Part shown: positions 60,728-64,000 of the stretch, one piece after another
Position numbering within the stretch: position 1 is the stretch's first letter
Layout: every line of letters begins with the position of its first letter
From: an uncultured Collinsella sp.
GTDB lineage: Bacteria > Actinomycetota > Coriobacteriia > Coriobacteriales > Coriobacteriaceae
DNA: 64,000 nucleotides
Reading direction: 5' to 3'
Assembly (NCBI GenBank): GCA_900541885.1
Contig: UQKW01000001.1
Span: 124,001-188,000 of the forward strand
The notes under the pieces: generated by a model
What the model was told of the DNA's origin: nothing
What the model saw: only the letters and a program-made list of their open reading frames with translations
Databases searched by the model: none
Position numbers and translations under genes: made by a program

Positions 60728-61735
60728 TTATCTGGGCAAACGCCGGCGGTAGGCGGCCGGCGTGCAGCCATAGCGCTCGGCAAATTTTTTGTAGAAGAAG
60801 CTCATATTGGCATAGCCCACCTCGCGCGCTGCGGCCTCTGCAGTAGCACCGGTGTCGAGTAGAGCCGCCGCGCGTGTCAGGCGGCTCTCCTGCACGAGCT
60901 GCATAAACGTGCGGCCCGTCTGCCGCTTGAGCAGCGCGCTCGCGTAGTTGGGACTCAGGTGCAGGTGGTGGGCTAAGTCGTCGAGTGTGCAATCGCAAGC
61001 ATGCCGCTCGATGTAGCTCATCGCCGCCGCAACCTGCGCCGAGGGAAGTGCGGGCGCGTCCGTTTGCAGCAGCGCGGCCTCGTAGCTTTGCATAAGCTCG
61101 ACCAGCAGCAGCTCGAACAGCCTCGAGGCAATCTGAGGACTCGCCGCTGTCGGCTCCAGGAGTTCGCAGAGCATCTCCTGCATGTACCGGCGCACGCGAC
61201 GGCTGCCACCCGTGCGGAAATGCACGTGACCGCGGTGGTCGGTTTCGTCATTGAGGGCGTTGAGTAGAAATCGCGAGACAGTACCTGCGGACGAAAGGCT
61301 CTGATCCAGGCTGCGGCGCAACATCGGCCGCGAGATGACAATGCTCAGCATAATGTCATGCTCACCCAGCTCGCCTATGGCGTGCGGACATGCCGCATCG
61401 AGCAGGAGCACCTCATTTTGGGCGAGTGTGAGTTGTGCGCCGTTGACAATCTGCGGCGCGTTTCCGCAATAGACATAGCTGATTTCGACATAGTCGTGCA
61501 CGTGCTCCGGTACGGGATTGAAACGCGAGTTGCGCACAATTGACAGGCCCTCGGGCATACCTTTTTGATGCAGAGCGCGCATTCGATTGCCGATCTTATG
61601 GACGTGATTATCGTCGATTTCCGGCTGAAAATCCCAGTCGAACGCATCGCACCAGTCATAGCGGGCACCCGCGCGGTATGCGCGCTCGCTATCGGTCAGC
61701 TCGAGCAAAAGATTGTCTAAACGTGCGATATCCAT
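60728..61735 (-). CDS. AraC-family sugar regulator
   Basis: A 335-residue activator. The N-terminal cupin-like sensor domain (NPVPEHVHDYVEISYVYCG, LLLDAACPHAIGELG) is followed by two C-terminal helix-turn-helix units (DDLAHHLHLSPNYASALLKR and AAREVGYANMSFFYKKFAER). It is divergent from the large hydrolase gene and upstream of the GH1 gene on the same strand, so it probably activates one or both in response to a glycoside. Confidence 0.93.
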   Translation of the reverse strand: MDIARLDNLLLELTDSERAYRAGARYDWCDAFDWDFQPEIDDNHVHKIGNRMRALHQKGMPEGLSIVRNSRFNPVPEHVHDYVEISYVYCGNAPQIVNGAQLTLAQNEVLLLDAACPHAIGELGEHDIMLSIVISRPMLRRSLDQSLSSAGTVSRFLLNALNDETDHRGHVHFRTGGSRRVRRYMQEMLCELLEPTAASPQIASRLFELLLVELMQSYEAALLQTDAPALPSAQVAAAMSYIERHACDCTLDDLAHHLHLSPNYASALLKRQTGRTFMQLVQESRLTRAAALLDTGATAEAAAREVGYANMSFFYKKFAERYGCTPAAYRRRLPR

Positions 61736-61851
61736 AGCTCCACCATCGTTGATTTAGTCATATTCTGCCGTGGTTTTGATATTAGCAGGGCAGCGCGGAC
61801 GACGTACCCTGACTTCAATCGATTTAAAAGGTTGGTTTTAGAGGAGTGGAT

Positions 61852-64000
61852 ATGGCAGCATACGGCAACCATGTGCTTCCGTTCTTGTGGCTCAAGGGCG
61901 AAGAACGCGAGACGATTACCGAATACTTAGAGCAGATTGCCGGCGCAGACATCCATGAGGTCTGCCTTGAGTCGCGCACGCATCCCGAATTTTGCCGCGA
62001 CGGCTGGTGGTCCGACCTGCGTTTTATCATTGGCGAGTGCAAGCGCCTGGGCCTTAAGATCTGGCTGCTCGATGATGCCCACTTTCCCACGGGCTACGCC
62101 AACGGCGCGCTTGCAGGCGAGGATGTAGACCCCGCGCTCAAGAAGACTGTGCTTAAGCATCACACGGTAACGGTCGTTGGACCCCAGCCGTCCACGACCA
62201 TCAAGCTCGGCAACCTCATGGATCCCACGGAGCACTTTGTGGGCGCGGCGGGTTTTGACGCTGCCGGCGCATCGCTCGACCTTGAGCTCGCCGTTGAGCA
62301 AACCGAGGGCGGCACTCCCGCCTGCCTGCGCTTTGACGCTCCCGCCGGCGTCACCACCCTCGAGCTCTACGTCACCAGCCAAAAGACCGGCTTTCGCGAT
62401 GAATACATCAACATGGTCGACGCCGATTCGTGCCGCATGCTCATCAACGCCGTCTACGAACCCACATTCACGCATCTGGGCGACGAGTTCGGCAAGACCA
62501 TTCTGGGGTTCTTTACCGATGAGCCTGGCTTTATGAACGAGAAGGGTGCGACCCTCGAAGACGCTTCTACCAGCAGCTTTATCGGACGCGGTGACATGGC
62601 GCTGCCATGGTCGGACGAACTTGCGCGACGCCTGCACGAGGCACTGGGCACAAATTGGCTGAGTGAGCTCCGCGGGCTTTGGACGCGCGACCCCGCCGGC
62701 GCTCGGGTCCGCCACACCTACATGGACATCGCCACGCAACTCTACCGTGCGTGCTTTGACGAGCAGATTGGTGACTGGTGCCGCGAGCGCGGCGTTATGC
62801 ACATTGGCCATGTAATCGAGGACAAGAGCTGCCACACACGCTTGGGCCAGGGCGCTGGGCACTACTTCCGCGCTGTCGCCGGTCAGGACATGGCGGGCAT
62901 CGATGTGGTTATTAACCAGCTCGCCCCCGGCATCGACCACGGCCCTTACAGCTACTTCCATGGCGCATGGAACATGGAGTTCTTTACCTACGCGCTTGCC
63001 AAACTGGGCTCTTCGGCCGCGCGCCTCGACCCCAAAAAGCAAGGGCGCTGCATGGCCGAGGTCTTTGGCGCCTTTGGCTGGCACGAGGGCTTGCGCGAGA
63101 TGAAATGGATTGCCGACCACATGCTCGTCCGCGGCGTCAATTGGTTTACGCCGCACGCGTTTAGCATGGCGCCCTTCCCCGATTGGGACTGCCCGCCGCA
63201 CTTTTACGCGCACGGCAATAACCCACAGTGGCCGCACTTTGGCCAGCTCATGAGCTATATGAACCGTACGGCAACGCTGCTTTCGGAAGGCTGTGCCACG
63301 CGCCCCGTCGCCATCCTGTACCATGCCGATGCCGAATGGGCCGGTAGCGCCATGCCTATCGAGCGCGTGGCGGCAGAGCTCACGCGCGCGCAGATCGACT
63401 TTGATTTTGTGCCCGCCGAGGCTTTTGAGGACAAGAGCCGCTACAAGGTTTCGATTGCCGATGGATTGCTTGGTGTTAACAACTGCCACTACCAGGCATT
63501 TGTTATGCCCGGTGCTACGTTTATTGGCGCGGAGACGGCAAAGGCGGCGAGATACATGACGGATGCAGGCGTTATGGTGCTTGCCGTCGACGAGGTGCCC
63601 GGCGCATTCTACGATTCCGATGGCGCGGTCGAGCTGGGAGGACTCGTCGCAACGCCGCTCGCCGATGTCGCCCGCGCGCTTGCAAGCGCGGGACTGCAGA
63701 CCGTTGTGCCTGACACACCGCAACCCTGGCTACGCGCACTTCGCTACGAGCGAGCAGGCGAGACCTACGTTATGCTCGTCAACGAGCACCCACGCGAGCA
63801 CATCGACTGCACGGTTGCACTTGCGACAGGCGAGCGCCTTTGCGGCACGCGGCTCGACCTGCTAAACGGTGCCGAGCCCGTTGCGTTTGACGGTGCGCTG
63901 GAGCTCGCACCCTTCGAGAGCTGCATCGTTGTTTTGCAAGCGAGCAACGAGGATGCGCCCGGAGACGGCGTAATCGACGCTGATACATCGCTCGGCCTGC
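61852..64000 (+). CDS. Large glycoside hydrolase, 3' end outside window (GH106-like)
   Basis: 716 residues are readable with no stop. There is no signal peptide, so it is probably cytosolic. Blocks GFFTDEPGF, GHVIEDKSCHTRLGQGAGH and QDMAGIDVVINQLAPGIDHG resemble the TIM-barrel core of GH106 alpha-L-rhamnosidase-type enzymes. A beta-rich domain interrupts near residues 105-190, and a C-terminal Ig-like part begins near 600. Family assignment is tentative. GAGGAGTGGAT precedes the ATG. It is divergent from the AraC regulator, so both likely serve plant-glycoside or host-glycan use. Confidence 0.78.
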   Translation, partial: MAAYGNHVLPFLWLKGEERETITEYLEQIAGADIHEVCLESRTHPEFCRDGWWSDLRFIIGECKRLGLKIWLLDDAHFPTGYANGALAGEDVDPALKKTVLKHHTVTVVGPQPSTTIKLGNLMDPTEHFVGAAGFDAAGASLDLELAVEQTEGGTPACLRFDAPAGVTTLELYVTSQKTGFRDEYINMVDADSCRMLINAVYEPTFTHLGDEFGKTILGFFTDEPGFMNEKGATLEDASTSSFIGRGDMALPWSDELARRLHEALGTNWLSELRGLWTRDPAGARVRHTYMDIATQLYRACFDEQIGDWCRERGVMHIGHVIEDKSCHTRLGQGAGHYFRAVAGQDMAGIDVVINQLAPGIDHGPYSYFHGAWNMEFFTYALAKLGSSAARLDPKKQGRCMAEVFGAFGWHEGLREMKWIADHMLVRGVNWFTPHAFSMAPFPDWDCPPHFYAHGNNPQWPHFGQLMSYMNRTATLLSEGCATRPVAILYHADAEWAGSAMPIERVAAELTRAQIDFDFVPAEAFEDKSRYKVSIADGLLGVNNCHYQAFVMPGATFIGAETAKAARYMTDAGVMVLAVDEVPGAFYDSDGAVELGGLVATPLADVARALASAGLQTVVPDTPQPWLRALRYERAGETYVMLVNEHPREHIDCTVALATGERLCGTRLDLLNGAEPVAFDGALELAPFESCIVVLQASNEDAPGDGVIDADTSLGL

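Overview
The window reads as a high-GC chromosome segment of a gut actinobacterium of class Coriobacteriia, most like Collinsella. This is inferred from gene content: a HspR-controlled dnaK-grpE-dnaJ operon, a mannose PTS with a DUF956 gene, Ni-hydrogenase maturation genes with NikR, Fe-S flavoprotein genes and long sorting-signal surface proteins. No taxonomic marker gene is present.

Left region, about 1-14.7 kb, is an integrated mobilizable element. It holds a tyrosine integrase cut by the window edge, an excisionase-like protein, a winged-helix protein, a coiled-coil gene, an operon of three metallophosphoesterases, a candidate type I toxin-antitoxin locus at about 5.34-5.63 kb, two paralogous small secreted proteins opposite a four-helix membrane protein, a 42-bp perfect palindrome, MobC plus relaxase beside a structured oriT-like region, and two envelope genes. 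One of these is a CAP-domain surface protein that shares an operator-promoter with a small XRE repressor. A tRNA-Arg(CCT) follows.

From 15 to 36 kb come the mannose-family PTS (manXYZ plus DUF956), hypA, a 925-residue Fe-S/FAD oxidoreductase divergent from a TetR regulator and a membrane protein, an AAA/DUF4143 ATPase inside a long inverted repeat, clpB, a duplicated membrane-anchored protein pair and an aconitase-superfamily hydratase. An IS110/IS1111-type element sits at 36.04-37.60 kb with a 320-nt non-coding 3' end.

From 37 to 50 kb come dnaK-grpE-dnaJ-hspR, a 2[4Fe-4S] ferredoxin, the NAD operon nadA-nadB-nadC-niaR, an AgrA/AgrC-like two-component pair, a UDG-like protein and thioredoxin. 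From 50 to 57 kb lie nikR and hypF-hypC-hypD-hypE. The right end is a sugar region: crr-like IIA, a GH1 phospho-beta-glucosidase, an AraC regulator and a large glycoside hydrolase that runs off the window.

A theme beyond the genes is the number and variety of long intergenic inverted repeats. Two of them are tandem arrays with fixed geometry: 14-bp arms, 18-nt loops and 15-16-nt spacers.
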